Source: Bdellovibrio sp. (GTDB lineage Bacteria; Bdellovibrionota; Bacteriovoracia; Bacteriovoracales; Bacteriovoracaceae). From it: 59,265 nt of DNA. Position 1 is the first letter of the stretch. The number at the start of each line of letters is the position of its first letter. Made by a program: the position numbers and the translations under genes. The DNA lies in the NCBI GenBank assembly GCA_016187935.1, contig JACPIU010000039.1, positions 1 through 59,265 of the forward strand. Direction: 5' to 3'. Under the pieces are notes generated by a model that had not been told where the DNA came from, made no database searches, and saw only the letters and a program-made list of their open reading frames with translations. Shown piece by piece: positions 18,557-26,719 of this stretch.

Positions 18557-18559
18557 GAA

Positions 18560-18988
18560 CTATTCCGCATCTGACTCTATCGATTTTTCATGGAACTGCA
18601 TGGGAGTGTAATCGGTCATTTCCTTGAAACCTAATTTTTCATAGAGAGGGACACTCCCGGGAGCGGCGATTAAAGCGATCCAATGAATGTTTTTTGAAAG
18701 GCAATAATCTCTTAATTGCCCTACGATCTTCGCCGCAATGCCTTGGCGGCGAAATTCTTCCTCGACAAATATATCTTGAAGATAAGCATCATCACTGCCG
18801 TCAGAAATTGCACGACCCATCCCAACCAGTTTATCGTGCCACCAAGCTGTCATAAAACAAAGACTACCCGATATAAGGTCAGAAACTTGCTTGGAAGAAC
18901 AAGGCCCTTCCCACCAGCCGGCCGATTTATATAGATTGCAAATTTTTGAAAAGTCTTCCTCTGCGATATCAAATTTATAGTTAATCAT
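18560..18988 (-). CDS. GNAT-family N-acetyltransferase
   Basis: The 142-residue protein is a compact GNAT domain. Motif A is D-I-F-V-E-E-E-F-R-R-Q-G-I-A, in which the R-x-x-G-I-A loop holds the acetyl-CoA pyrophosphate. The closing F-Y/L-x-K-L-G-F element appears as L-Y-E-K-L-G-F. Substrate unknown. A 10-bp tandem duplication of the ribosome site and ATG lies at the start (18986-19005), which leaves an extra out-of-frame ATG 10 bp upstream. Confidence 0.9.
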   Translation of the reverse strand: MINYKFDIAEEDFSKICNLYKSAGWWEGPCSSKQVSDLISGSLCFMTAWWHDKLVGMGRAISDGSDDAYLQDIFVEEEFRRQGIAAKIVGQLRDYCLSKNIHWIALIAAPGSVPLYEKLGFKEMTDYTPMQFHEKSIESDAE

Positions 18989-19005
18989 TTGCCCCCATTT
19001 GCCCC
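18986..19005 (-). repeat. Tandem 10-bp duplication of ribosome site plus ATG
   Basis: The plus-strand unit CATTTGCCCC occurs twice in direct succession. On the minus strand each unit gives GGGGCAAATG, a purine-rich ribosome site and an ATG. Only the inner ATG (18988) is in frame with the GNAT gene. Confidence 0.7.
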
Positions 19006-19161
19006 CCTGGCCCCAAAGATATCCTGCCGCTGGCGAATTGTTAACTGAAACACTTTTAAATTAAGCAGTTCGCAGCATAGGGGCAGATAAGTTAAAATTC
19101 TTGGACGTCCCAGAAAGACAATGCACTCAAGATGGCTAACCACCTGAAATAACGTCAGTAT

Positions 19162-19188
19162 TAACTCGATTGTTGGAAACACCGATAA
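19162..19188 (+). promoter_or_regulatory. Candidate sigma-28 (FliA-type) promoter
   Basis: TAAC at 19162-19165, a 15-bp spacer, then ACCGATAA at 19181-19188 fits TAAA-N15-GCCGATAA with two mismatches. Transcription would start about 30 bp before the ATG at 19227. No flagellar gene lies nearby to support it. Confidence 0.35.
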
Positions 19189-19226
19189 GTTTGAAGTTGT
19201 TGTGTCTTAGCATTTGGGAGTCGGCG

Positions 19227-20363
19227 ATGAAGACGTTTATTGTGCTGTTGATGGCCATGATGCTTAGTTTACAAGGTATTGCGGATGAGGTTGCGCATGT
19301 TAAAGAAGCTCGGGGCGCCCAGATCGGCGATGTCATGAAACATCATCTCGTTGGGCATTTTATCCAGGAACTTGAGGGTGTGATTAAAAATGAAGTTGAT
19401 GAATATAATAAAAATAGAACGAGTGGAATGCTGATACAGAAGTCCGCACTTCGTCTCGATCCTCAAGATGCCCAGTACCTTCTCTCCTTAACTCAACAGA
19501 CACTGCCCGAATTGATCTGGAAAAAAAGTAAGTATCGTGCTGTCCTCCATGGGGTGGAAATAAGTTTCGGGGCCGAGGATATTTTGTATGGGCAAATCTT
19601 AATTGCGGGCAGGCCCTTTCATATTGACGGCAATAAACCTTTGAGTGAGATTCAAAGCGATCTAGAGGCCTTTATGCATGCGCAGAAAATTGTCCAAGGT
19701 GAGCGCCCTGACCCTTTATTCATTCGTATTGTGACATCCCTTTTTGGGATATCACAGGCCCAGGCCGCCATCCCACTCCTCGTCGTTGCAGTTCTTTTAT
19801 TGATAACCACCATTGGAGTAGGTTTTTGGTTAAAATCCAAGAATGCCAAATTGAAGGCCATGAAAGCTGCCTTGAGACAGGCAAATCAAGATCTCGCCGC
19901 CAAGGCCGATATTTGTGAACAAGGTGATTCAGAGGCGGCTTATAATAGTACATTTGATTTGATGGCGAGTATTTTGGCCAAGAAAACTGAAAAGAGCGCT
20001 GCCGGGGCCTTTTATTCAACGATGCTGCAGCCCTCAGCTGAGGGAACTCAACCGGTTGAAGATTGTCGAACTATGGTCAATGACTTTATGGACCGAACCT
20101 TGGGTAGCAGCACCTCAGCGGCAGGCGATGCATCCGAGATCGGCCAATTACGGACCCAACTCTGTGGTGGATCGGAACATCAGCAAATCTTATCAGGCGA
20201 GATTGGGAGAGTTGGAAGTTATGTACGACTCAGAAACTGCTTAAGCGAGTTCTACCGTACTCATCGCAGCATTACCGATAATAACCGTAATTCTGTTTGG
20301 ATAGATGGCGATGTCGGACTGGTGAGGAACAGAAGTTATTACAGCGATTCAGTCGGGCGATAG
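19227..20363 (+). CDS. Exported, membrane-anchored protein of unknown function
   Basis: I do not recognise this 378-residue protein. ATG 19227 is chosen for the GGGAG site at 19216-19220 and the signal peptide that follows directly (residues 1-18). A strong membrane span occurs at about residues 188-206 (I-P-L-L-V-V-A-V-L-L-L-I). The N-terminal half would face the periplasm. The helix after the span is rich in Lys, Ala and Gln, and the C-terminal part has a few cysteines and many polar residues. A sigma-28-like promoter precedes it, and the receiver-HD-GYP gene follows by 90 bp on the same strand. Confidence 0.7.
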   Translation: MKTFIVLLMAMMLSLQGIADEVAHVKEARGAQIGDVMKHHLVGHFIQELEGVIKNEVDEYNKNRTSGMLIQKSALRLDPQDAQYLLSLTQQTLPELIWKKSKYRAVLHGVEISFGAEDILYGQILIAGRPFHIDGNKPLSEIQSDLEAFMHAQKIVQGERPDPLFIRIVTSLFGISQAQAAIPLLVVAVLLLITTIGVGFWLKSKNAKLKAMKAALRQANQDLAAKADICEQGDSEAAYNSTFDLMASILAKKTEKSAAGAFYSTMLQPSAEGTQPVEDCRTMVNDFMDRTLGSSTSAAGDASEIGQLRTQLCGGSEHQQILSGEIGRVGSYVRLRNCLSEFYRTHRSITDNNRNSVWIDGDVGLVRNRSYYSDSVGR

Positions 20364-20453
20364 CAGGCCATTTTCTTTATTCAAAAATTATTCCAATAAA
20401 TATTCTATCTGCTACCATGTACAAGTAGGATGATTTAACGATGCAGGCGATTT

Positions 20454-21860
20454 ATGAAGTTTCTGTATATTGAGCCAGACCAAGATATTCGCGACATTTA
20501 CGCCATGAAATTGGAGGCGGATTTTTGTGCGGATATTATCGCTGTCTCCGATGAAAAAGAGGCCTTAGAACGATATCAAGAGCAATGTAAAAACGGCCCA
20601 AATAGGCCTGATTTGGCGTTAGTTTTATTAGATGCTGGAGTTGCCTCGACCAATTTTCAAGCTCTCTACGATTTTTTCAATAAACTTCATAAGATTCCTT
20701 TTCTTCTCTTGTATGATGGGGATTCCCTCATGCTCTTGGCCTGTTTGGACACATTCTTGAGTGATCATGCTGGAAACCGCACGCTCAAAAAACCATTTCG
20801 TCCCGAAGTATTTCGTAAAACAGTGCATGAATGTTTGAGCAGTAATAATAATAATTTCAATTGGGTAAAGAACGCCGAAAATGGCCATAACAAAGTAAAA
20901 ATACAGAATTTTTTGAAGTTTAATTCTCTTCCCTGTGATGTTTTTATTCGTCTCAATGATATGAAATTTGTCAAACTTCTTAATGCCAATGATATGTACA
21001 CTACCGAAGTGATTCAAAAATATATAGATAAAGATGTGAGAGAACTCTATGTCCATCAAGAGGATTATCCCGTTTTGGCCAACACCGGCCTGCAAAACCT
21101 CATCTCTCTTTATGATCGCAAATCAGAATTTCAATCAATTCAGGAGTTGAATCTTGAATCATTGGAAAATATTCATCGTGCCATTCAGGAGATTGGTTTA
21201 AGTACTGAGGCCGTGACTTTAACCACAAAAACCATTATTTCCTCTGTCCGTCTCGCCAAGGGGGTGCGAAGTATTGCCGATCTTTTGAACAAGATGAAGA
21301 GCAGTGGCAACTATATCTATGATCATAGCATGAAGATGAGTTATATCTGCACCGCCATTGCCAAACATACAGAATGGGGATCTGATTCAACTGTTTTTAA
21401 ATTGAGTTTGGCCTGTACTATGCATGATATGACTTTAAATAATGATGATCTCGCTCGGATTGAATTACTGACCGATCCAAGATTGAAAATTTTTACTTCA
21501 GATGAAATTGAGGCCTTTAAAAATCATCCTCAAGACGCGGCAAAATTAATCAAAGACTCGAAAGCATTTCCCTCCGATGTGGATTTTATTGTGGCCCAAC
21601 ATCATGAAAGACCAGATGGGTCCGGTTTTCCTCACGGACTATTGAAATTGAGAATAGCACCTCTCTCCTGCGTTTTTATTTTGGCCCACGAGTTTGTGAA
21701 TAGAATCGAAGAATTAGGAAATGTCTATAACCTGGAAAATCGAGATCGAGTCTATCAAGCTTTAAGCCAAGAGATGTATACAAGAGGCAATTTTAAAAAA
21801 CCTTTTGAAGGTTTACGGCGCGCTTTTAATCTCGCTCCCAAAAATATCAATGACACCTAA
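20454..21860 (+). CDS. Response regulator with receiver domain and variant HD-GYP domain
   Basis: The 468-residue protein has an N-terminal receiver (about 1-130): acidic Glu7 and Asp9, phospho-acceptor Asp60 in L-V-L-L-D and Lys111/112 in L-K-K-P-F. Residues about 285-440 form an HD-GYP-like domain with D-H-S, M-H-D, N-H-P and H-H-E-R-P-D-G-S-G-F-P. HD-GYP proteins hydrolyse cyclic di-GMP. This one has Phe instead of Tyr in the G-Y-P motif, and H-D-M-T-L instead of H-D-I-G-K, so the Lys is missing. The metal ligands mostly remain. It could be a weak phosphodiesterase or a binding protein. No partner kinase is adjacent. Confidence 0.85.
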   Translation: MKFLYIEPDQDIRDIYAMKLEADFCADIIAVSDEKEALERYQEQCKNGPNRPDLALVLLDAGVASTNFQALYDFFNKLHKIPFLLLYDGDSLMLLACLDTFLSDHAGNRTLKKPFRPEVFRKTVHECLSSNNNNFNWVKNAENGHNKVKIQNFLKFNSLPCDVFIRLNDMKFVKLLNANDMYTTEVIQKYIDKDVRELYVHQEDYPVLANTGLQNLISLYDRKSEFQSIQELNLESLENIHRAIQEIGLSTEAVTLTTKTIISSVRLAKGVRSIADLLNKMKSSGNYIYDHSMKMSYICTAIAKHTEWGSDSTVFKLSLACTMHDMTLNNDDLARIELLTDPRLKIFTSDEIEAFKNHPQDAAKLIKDSKAFPSDVDFIVAQHHERPDGSGFPHGLLKLRIAPLSCVFILAHEFVNRIEELGNVYNLENRDRVYQALSQEMYTRGNFKKPFEGLRRAFNLAPKNINDT

Positions 21861-22126
21861 TCCTTGTCGACTATTTTGTGATTGAAAAGAATAAAAGGAC
21901 CGATTTCGTTTTGCTCTTTTTGATTTTGCGCATCGGCCAGCCAGAATAGTTTTTCGACTCTGACCTCCAATGCTTCTGCCAATTTTAATGCTACCTCAAT
22001 ACTGGGGATGGAGTGCCCATTTTCAATAGCATGCAATGCCTGTCGGGAAATACTGACGGTTTCCGCTAAGCTTTTTTGCGAGATGTCCTTGTCGGTCCTG
22101 GTGTCTTTAAGTCTGTTTTTTAGCAT
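21857..22126 (-). CDS. XRE-family transcriptional regulator (HTH_3), autoregulated
   Basis: The 89-residue protein is essentially one Cro/C1 helix-turn-helix: S-Q-K-S-L-A-E-T-V-S-I-S-R-Q-A-L-H-A-I-E-N-G. The pattern I-E-N-G-x-x-x-P-S-I-E-V-A-L-K-L-A-E-A-L is that of small YozG-like repressors. A perfect 16-bp palindrome sits on its own promoter, which suggests autorepression. The mRNA is predicted to be leaderless. The 3' end overlaps that of the convergent receiver-HD-GYP gene by 4 bp. Confidence 0.92.
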   Translation of the reverse strand: MLKNRLKDTRTDKDISQKSLAETVSISRQALHAIENGHSIPSIEVALKLAEALEVRVEKLFWLADAQNQKEQNEIGPFILFNHKIVDKD

Positions 22127-22128
22127 GT

Positions 22129-22160
22129 GTAAAGTATACTTTACTTTAAAAATATGTCAA
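22129..22160 (-). promoter_or_regulatory. Strong promoter with perfect 16-bp operator palindrome
   Basis: On the minus strand TTGACA (22160-22155), a 16-bp spacer and TATACT (22138-22133) form a near-consensus promoter. The palindrome GTAAAGTATACTTTAC at 22129-22144 covers the -10 box. Six bases separate the -10 box from the ATG at 22126, so transcription should start at or beside the start codon. Confidence 0.8.
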
Positions 22161-22234
22161 GTTAAGTTTACGTTAATCCGATAAGTCTGAGGACTGTGCT
22201 AAGCTAAACACAACATCAATCTGAGGAGGTTGTT

Positions 22235-22696
22235 ATGACTGCAAAAGCAAAAGAAAGAATTCAAGGCACCATTAAGAACATCGAAAAGAATTTTCAACAA
22301 CTGTTGAAAAATGAAGATGTAAAAAAAGTACTTGCTGATATGAAAAGATTCAAGAGCAAGCGCACCAGGCAAATTGACAAAATGTTAAATGATTCATGGG
22401 GAGAAGTTAAAAAAGGGTATGCAAGGGAAGTTCGTGCCATGGAAAAACTTTTTGCCAATGAGAAGAAAAAAGTTAACACCGTTTTCCAAGAACAATTGGC
22501 CGAATTGAAAAAAATGAAAAAAGTGGTTGAAGACCATATTGCTACCGCTCGGGGCAAGAAAGTTCGTAAGGTTGCGAAAGGTAAGGGTGCTCGCAAGGCC
22601 GCTCGTAAGACCGCCGCTCCTCGCAAAAGAGCGGCAACTGCTAAGCACAGAACCGCCAGGACATCACCAGTAGTTATTAGTCAGCCCGCTAGTTAA
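22235..22696 (+). CDS. Basic histone-H1-like protein with coiled-coil N-terminal half
   Basis: The 153-residue protein has a helical, Lys/Glu-rich first two thirds (residues 1-105) likely to form a coiled coil, then a tail (about 106-145) made mostly of Lys, Arg, Ala and Gly in K-x-x-R-K-A-A-R-K-T style. That tail is like bacterial H1-type DNA-binding tails. The ribosome site GAGGAGG is strong, which suggests high expression. It probably binds DNA or RNA in the nucleoid. The XRE gene is divergent from it, with the operator 90 bp upstream. A canonical terminator follows. Confidence 0.75.
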   Translation: MTAKAKERIQGTIKNIEKNFQQLLKNEDVKKVLADMKRFKSKRTRQIDKMLNDSWGEVKKGYAREVRAMEKLFANEKKKVNTVFQEQLAELKKMKKVVEDHIATARGKKVRKVAKGKGARKAARKTAAPRKRAATAKHRTARTSPVVISQPAS

Positions 22697-22710
22697 GACC
22701 TTTTTCTTTT

Positions 22711-22734
22711 CCTCGTGAGAGTCTTCTCACGAGG
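22711..22734. other. Long perfect hairpin downstream of the H1-like gene
   Basis: CCTCGTGAGA, loop GTCT, TCTCACGAGG gives a perfect ten-base-pair stem that can be extended by four T-A pairs. There is no T run after it on either strand, so it may protect the mRNA 3' end and not itself terminate. Confidence 0.6.
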
Positions 22735-22750
22735 AAAAATCTTAAATTTC

Positions 22751-22776
22751 AAGCACCTATCCATGGTGCTTTTTTT
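22751..22776 (+). terminator. Rho-independent terminator
   Basis: AAGCACC, loop, GGTGCTT forms a perfect seven-base-pair stem followed directly by seven T residues on the plus strand. It ends the transcript of the H1-like gene. Confidence 0.88.
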
Positions 22777-22841
22777 ACACTGCAATTGACCCCATGCGCC
22801 AGTAACGGTATAACCTCTGCAAAATTCTTTGGGAGAAGCTT

Positions 22842-23627
22842 ATGTCTAAATTATTGGCCGTATTTGTGCTGTTGCTGAGTAGTTTTGCTTACAGCTCTGA
22901 ATGTAACTTAGAACAAGGTCTGACTCAAAAACAACTCAAGGCCTTGCGCAGTGCTGATGCCATAAAACGTGTCGGCGTAAATCGAATTTTACTGGGGAGA
23001 GAAGTTTATGATGTAGCGGTTGTCTACAACCCTCAAAATAATCAGTTTGTGGCCTTTTTAGGCGAGGCCCATATCAAAGGCCCTCGCTCATCCGTTCTGG
23101 GAAAACGAGTGGTGAAGCAATTCCCAGTTCGCCTGGTGGAGGGAATTCCCCGAAGGGAAGCGGAATATATCGACCAAAATTTGAAGGATCTTTCCAAATC
23201 ACTAGGCTGGCAACGAGTTCTCTTACGTTATCTAACGTTTAATCCTTTTGGCAGCACCATTACCTCTGCCCAGAAGCAAGGATATACTTTTCTTCCCGGA
23301 TATGACTTGGTTCTGCTGAATAAGAAACGGCTAAGCCGTGTCGCCACTGATACCTCTGAAGAGATCGTTTCTCTGGTGAGTGCCGATATGCTGGCCTCAG
23401 GCGAGTATCTCAATCTTCCCATGGAGTCAGGCGATTTCATCACACCTTCGACCAAGGACAGTTACATTTTGGACGCTCGAAATGTCCGCATGGCCAAAAA
23501 TATTGTTTTTTATATTGAGGAACAAGTTGTGAAGAAAACACCACTGGTTGTCGTGGGGGCCGCTCATTTGCCAGGACTGCTGGAATTGCTCGAAGAAAGC
23601 GGCTATGAGAGATGCACTAAGCTCTAA
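22842..23627 (+). CDS. Exported TraB/GumN-like protein
   Basis: The 261-residue protein has a signal peptide (residues 1-19, S-S-F-A-Y-S-S). Two short motifs match the TraB/GumN/TIKI superfamily: L-G-E-A-H-I near residue 74 and V-V-G-A-A-H-L-P-G near residue 240. These hold the Glu and His residues thought to bind metal. Family members include metal-dependent proteases and pheromone-inactivating proteins. The protein is probably periplasmic. Its 3' end overlaps the convergent 1031-residue gene by 4 bp. Confidence 0.72.
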   Translation: MSKLLAVFVLLLSSFAYSSECNLEQGLTQKQLKALRSADAIKRVGVNRILLGREVYDVAVVYNPQNNQFVAFLGEAHIKGPRSSVLGKRVVKQFPVRLVEGIPRREAEYIDQNLKDLSKSLGWQRVLLRYLTFNPFGSTITSAQKQGYTFLPGYDLVLLNKKRLSRVATDTSEEIVSLVSADMLASGEYLNLPMESGDFITPSTKDSYILDARNVRMAKNIVFYIEEQVVKKTPLVVVGAAHLPGLLELLEESGYERCTKL

Positions 23628-26600
23628 TTCGTAGGCACAGGTGAGGGGATCGGGGCCGGATTTTGCAGGACTTCTCCGGCGGCCACCGCTGGCGGAAGGA
23701 AAACAGTCCCAGCAGTGTTCAGACGATGTTCTTTGGCCACAACGGTACGGAAGGCGCGTTCGATTATTTTCCTTTCTTTGTCTGAAATATCGCCTCCCAA
23801 AAAGAGATTAAATTTTCCTGCCCCAGCGGCATTGGTGGGATGAAATTCAATCGCGGCCATTAACTGGTTGGCGCGAGTTGGGGGAATTAAATTGCCGCTG
23901 CCGGAACCGACAAACATCTTGCGCATGCTTTTTTCCAAATTTTCCGCTTTTACCACCATTTGGGAATTCAATTGGGCCGGAATAGGTGAGCCATCTGGAA
24001 AACGGGATTCGACAAAAGTTACCCGAAATTGGCCTGGATTGGTCCGTCCCAGTTCCGCCACTAAAGTGCGACGTTGCTCCTGCGAGAAGGCCTGTGTGGG
24101 AAAGAACATGCCATCGTCGCCGCTAAAATAGGTTGATCCCTCACCTCCGATTCTTCGTGCCGTTTCATTAAACGATTTTTGCGCGACTTCAACTCGACGG
24201 GAAACCAAATCTTGCGCCGCTCTGACGTCTTTGAATGCGCTATCGACCAATTGACCGGCCTCGACTCCCTGACTATCCAGACGGGCCATGGCCTGCATTG
24301 TTTCATAGGCATTATCAGTTCCAAGACCAGCGAAATCGACCGAGACGACACCTTGAGGGGCGTGATCAATTGGAATGGGAACGCGTCCGGCGGAGAAAAT
24401 GGGAGGAGAAAAACCATCTATACCCTCAAAATATCGGACCATGCCATTGATCACATGATCTTCAAGTTGAACTGCAAAGAGCTTTTTCATTCGCGCCGCA
24501 ATGGCAGCACGGTGAGCGGCATCGGAGGGAAAATCAGAGCGTTTAACTTTTCTTAATACTTCAATCGCTTCCCTTGAGAGAATATGCTTGCCGCCCTCCA
24601 CTGATTGCATAATACCTTTGGCCTTCAAGATGTCGATGCCTTCAAGACTCTTGCGCAGATTTTCGATCTGATGAAATTCCTGATAGTAACGGGCCATGTG
24701 GTCACTAAAATTGGCCATAGGAACATGGCCGCTGGCGCTCTCACCGGTGCGCAATCTGGCTTCAGCACGGGCAGCACGGGCCGCCATATTGGCCTCGACA
24801 GAGGATTGTCCCGTTCCCGCCAAAAACCAGGTCCGTGGATTGCCCAGTGGACCTTGGAAATTTTGCCATAATCCACCGAGCTTGGCAGCTTCGAGAGTGC
24901 TGCTAAATTCCGCCAAAGTGGCATTGTAGGTTTCGCTTAGTAAGCGTCGGATGAGGGCGGCCTCATCTCCTTCAGAGGCCGTGAGCATCAGCCTTATAGA
25001 TTTATAATCACTATAGGTGGCGGTCATCTTCGAGGCCAACTGCGGATTTTTGGAAACTTTATCCATAAAGTTCTTAAAGAACATTCCGTTGACAGCATCG
25101 CTTAGACCCTTATCTTCGAGCACATAATCATTTAAGGGTTTGAGAACAGAATTTTCCACATCGAAGAAAATGGCCTTTTTGCCCGCTGGCACCGGAGCGT
25201 CCATGAGACGCAAAAATTCCTCATTATTGGTATTGAGAGTGATGCCTTGATAGGCCTCTTTAAAAGCATGGGCCTCAGGGGAAGTTCGCAAGGCGACTCG
25301 TGCTTCCGTACTCAAAGCTCGTGTTCCCCGTCTCAAAACCGCGCGTTCAATGGTTGAATCCACCATGCTCTCTCCAGCATGGAAAACAGCACGATGGAGT
25401 CGGGTGTGTGCGGAATTAAGTTCGCTCATAATACGGGCGACACGAGTATTTTTCATCCACTGTACTCGCCTCATGGCGGCGGCATAGGCCGCGGTGTTAC
25501 GCAAATTTCGCATACGCCGTGAAATGGCACGAAAGCTGCGCTTCAAAACATTGAGGGCCGGGTCGACAACAAAGCGCACCACTGTACGTGTGCGGGTGAT
25601 TGTTCTAGTAACCGTTTCACCTATGCGTGCCATGGTACGGATGGCCTTGAGATGGGAGAGATCATCGACATGGGATACAACTGTGCGGTAGGCACGCGAG
25701 GCCTTGATAAATTTAGCGAAACCACTGGCACCTTTGGCGCCCCATTTGACCGCCGCTAGCCCGCCGCCGGTCAAAAAGCTTGGCACCACTTCGGCAATAA
25801 TCACTCCGGCCGCGGCACATGTTCCCGCGATCATGGTACGACAGCTCATGCAATCAAAATCGGTGTAGGGTTTGATGCAAGTGCCGAAATGGGGAACACC
25901 TTTCCATTCTTCACAGAAAATATCGGTCTTGAGCCATTCTTTGATGCCTTCCCAAAGCACATTGAAAAGATTTTTGAAGAAGGCCACGGGATCGCGTTTG
26001 ATTTGCTCGAACTGACTTTCTGATAATTTATCCACCGCCAGCTGGGCATTAGAGGTTGCGTCTTCCGCCCCAACCGCCCAGTGATAAAGGTCCACGATGC
26101 GATCTCCCGCCCACGTTCCCGCCATTTTGATTAAATCCCACACCCCTGTGATCAGCGACCACACTGATTTCAAGAGGGCCGTCACAATATGGGTCATGCA
26201 GTTGTTATCGCTATTGATGCAATCGGTGGGCAGGGAAGGAAGATAGTGGGCCAGTAATTCATAACCGCTCGAGACCACACCCAGCAAACTGGACCCCAGC
26301 GCACAGCTGACCTCCTTGGCGCAATTGGCCCTGGTCCGCGTCTTTTCCTCTTCGCTGCAGCTCATGTTATTGACCACTCTGGCAGATTCAGTGATCAGCT
26401 CGTCGTAATTTTCAGTGGATTCAATTTTTTCGCAGTTCACATTGGTATTGAAATGAGTCCGGATGTCTGCTTCGATTTCGCTTAAGCGCTGTTCTTCGCT
26501 GATAATTCGTCCTGCCAAAGTTTTGCATTCTTCCACCACGCTGACTTCCATATGGGGCGCACAATTGGCCTCAAATTGCGTCAGGTGTTGCCGCAAGTGT

Positions 26601-26719
26601 TCTGCGACATTTTCATATTGTGAAAACACTGCCCGATTGTCCGTGGCAAAAACTGGAGGGACACTACTAAGTAGGATGCTAAAAATGAAAATACTGAAAA
26701 GGATTTTTGCCGCCACCAT
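23624..26719 (-). CDS. 1031-residue exported protein of unknown function
   Basis: I do not recognise this protein. It has a signal peptide (residues 1-26, V-F-A). The first 330 residues hold many cysteines, among them a C-M-S-C pair near 292, and hydrophobic stretches at about 143-165, 186-205 and 296-325. Residues 330-480 are very basic (many Arg) and helical. The rest is mixed alpha/beta and ends in a Pro-rich tail. One G-S-G-S-G tract appears near residue 937. No ribosome site is seen before the ATG, and the start codon overlaps that of the divergent gene. Size, export and lack of known domains make a surface or secreted effector possible, but this is speculation. Confidence 0.78.
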   Translation of the reverse strand: MVAAKILFSIFIFSILLSSVPPVFATDNRAVFSQYENVAEHLRQHLTQFEANCAPHMEVSVVEECKTLAGRIISEEQRLSEIEADIRTHFNTNVNCEKIESTENYDELITESARVVNNMSCSEEEKTRTRANCAKEVSCALGSSLLGVVSSGYELLAHYLPSLPTDCINSDNNCMTHIVTALLKSVWSLITGVWDLIKMAGTWAGDRIVDLYHWAVGAEDATSNAQLAVDKLSESQFEQIKRDPVAFFKNLFNVLWEGIKEWLKTDIFCEEWKGVPHFGTCIKPYTDFDCMSCRTMIAGTCAAAGVIIAEVVPSFLTGGGLAAVKWGAKGASGFAKFIKASRAYRTVVSHVDDLSHLKAIRTMARIGETVTRTITRTRTVVRFVVDPALNVLKRSFRAISRRMRNLRNTAAYAAAMRRVQWMKNTRVARIMSELNSAHTRLHRAVFHAGESMVDSTIERAVLRRGTRALSTEARVALRTSPEAHAFKEAYQGITLNTNNEEFLRLMDAPVPAGKKAIFFDVENSVLKPLNDYVLEDKGLSDAVNGMFFKNFMDKVSKNPQLASKMTATYSDYKSIRLMLTASEGDEAALIRRLLSETYNATLAEFSSTLEAAKLGGLWQNFQGPLGNPRTWFLAGTGQSSVEANMAARAARAEARLRTGESASGHVPMANFSDHMARYYQEFHQIENLRKSLEGIDILKAKGIMQSVEGGKHILSREAIEVLRKVKRSDFPSDAAHRAAIAARMKKLFAVQLEDHVINGMVRYFEGIDGFSPPIFSAGRVPIPIDHAPQGVVSVDFAGLGTDNAYETMQAMARLDSQGVEAGQLVDSAFKDVRAAQDLVSRRVEVAQKSFNETARRIGGEGSTYFSGDDGMFFPTQAFSQEQRRTLVAELGRTNPGQFRVTFVESRFPDGSPIPAQLNSQMVVKAENLEKSMRKMFVGSGSGNLIPPTRANQLMAAIEFHPTNAAGAGKFNLFLGGDISDKERKIIERAFRTVVAKEHRLNTAGTVFLPPAVAAGEVLQNPAPIPSPVPTN

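Noticed and set aside
18985-19182. Short minus-strand frame of 65 codons upstream of the GNAT gene
   Set aside because: No ribosome site, overlaps the GNAT start and the putative sigma-28 promoter, and has no recognisable features.
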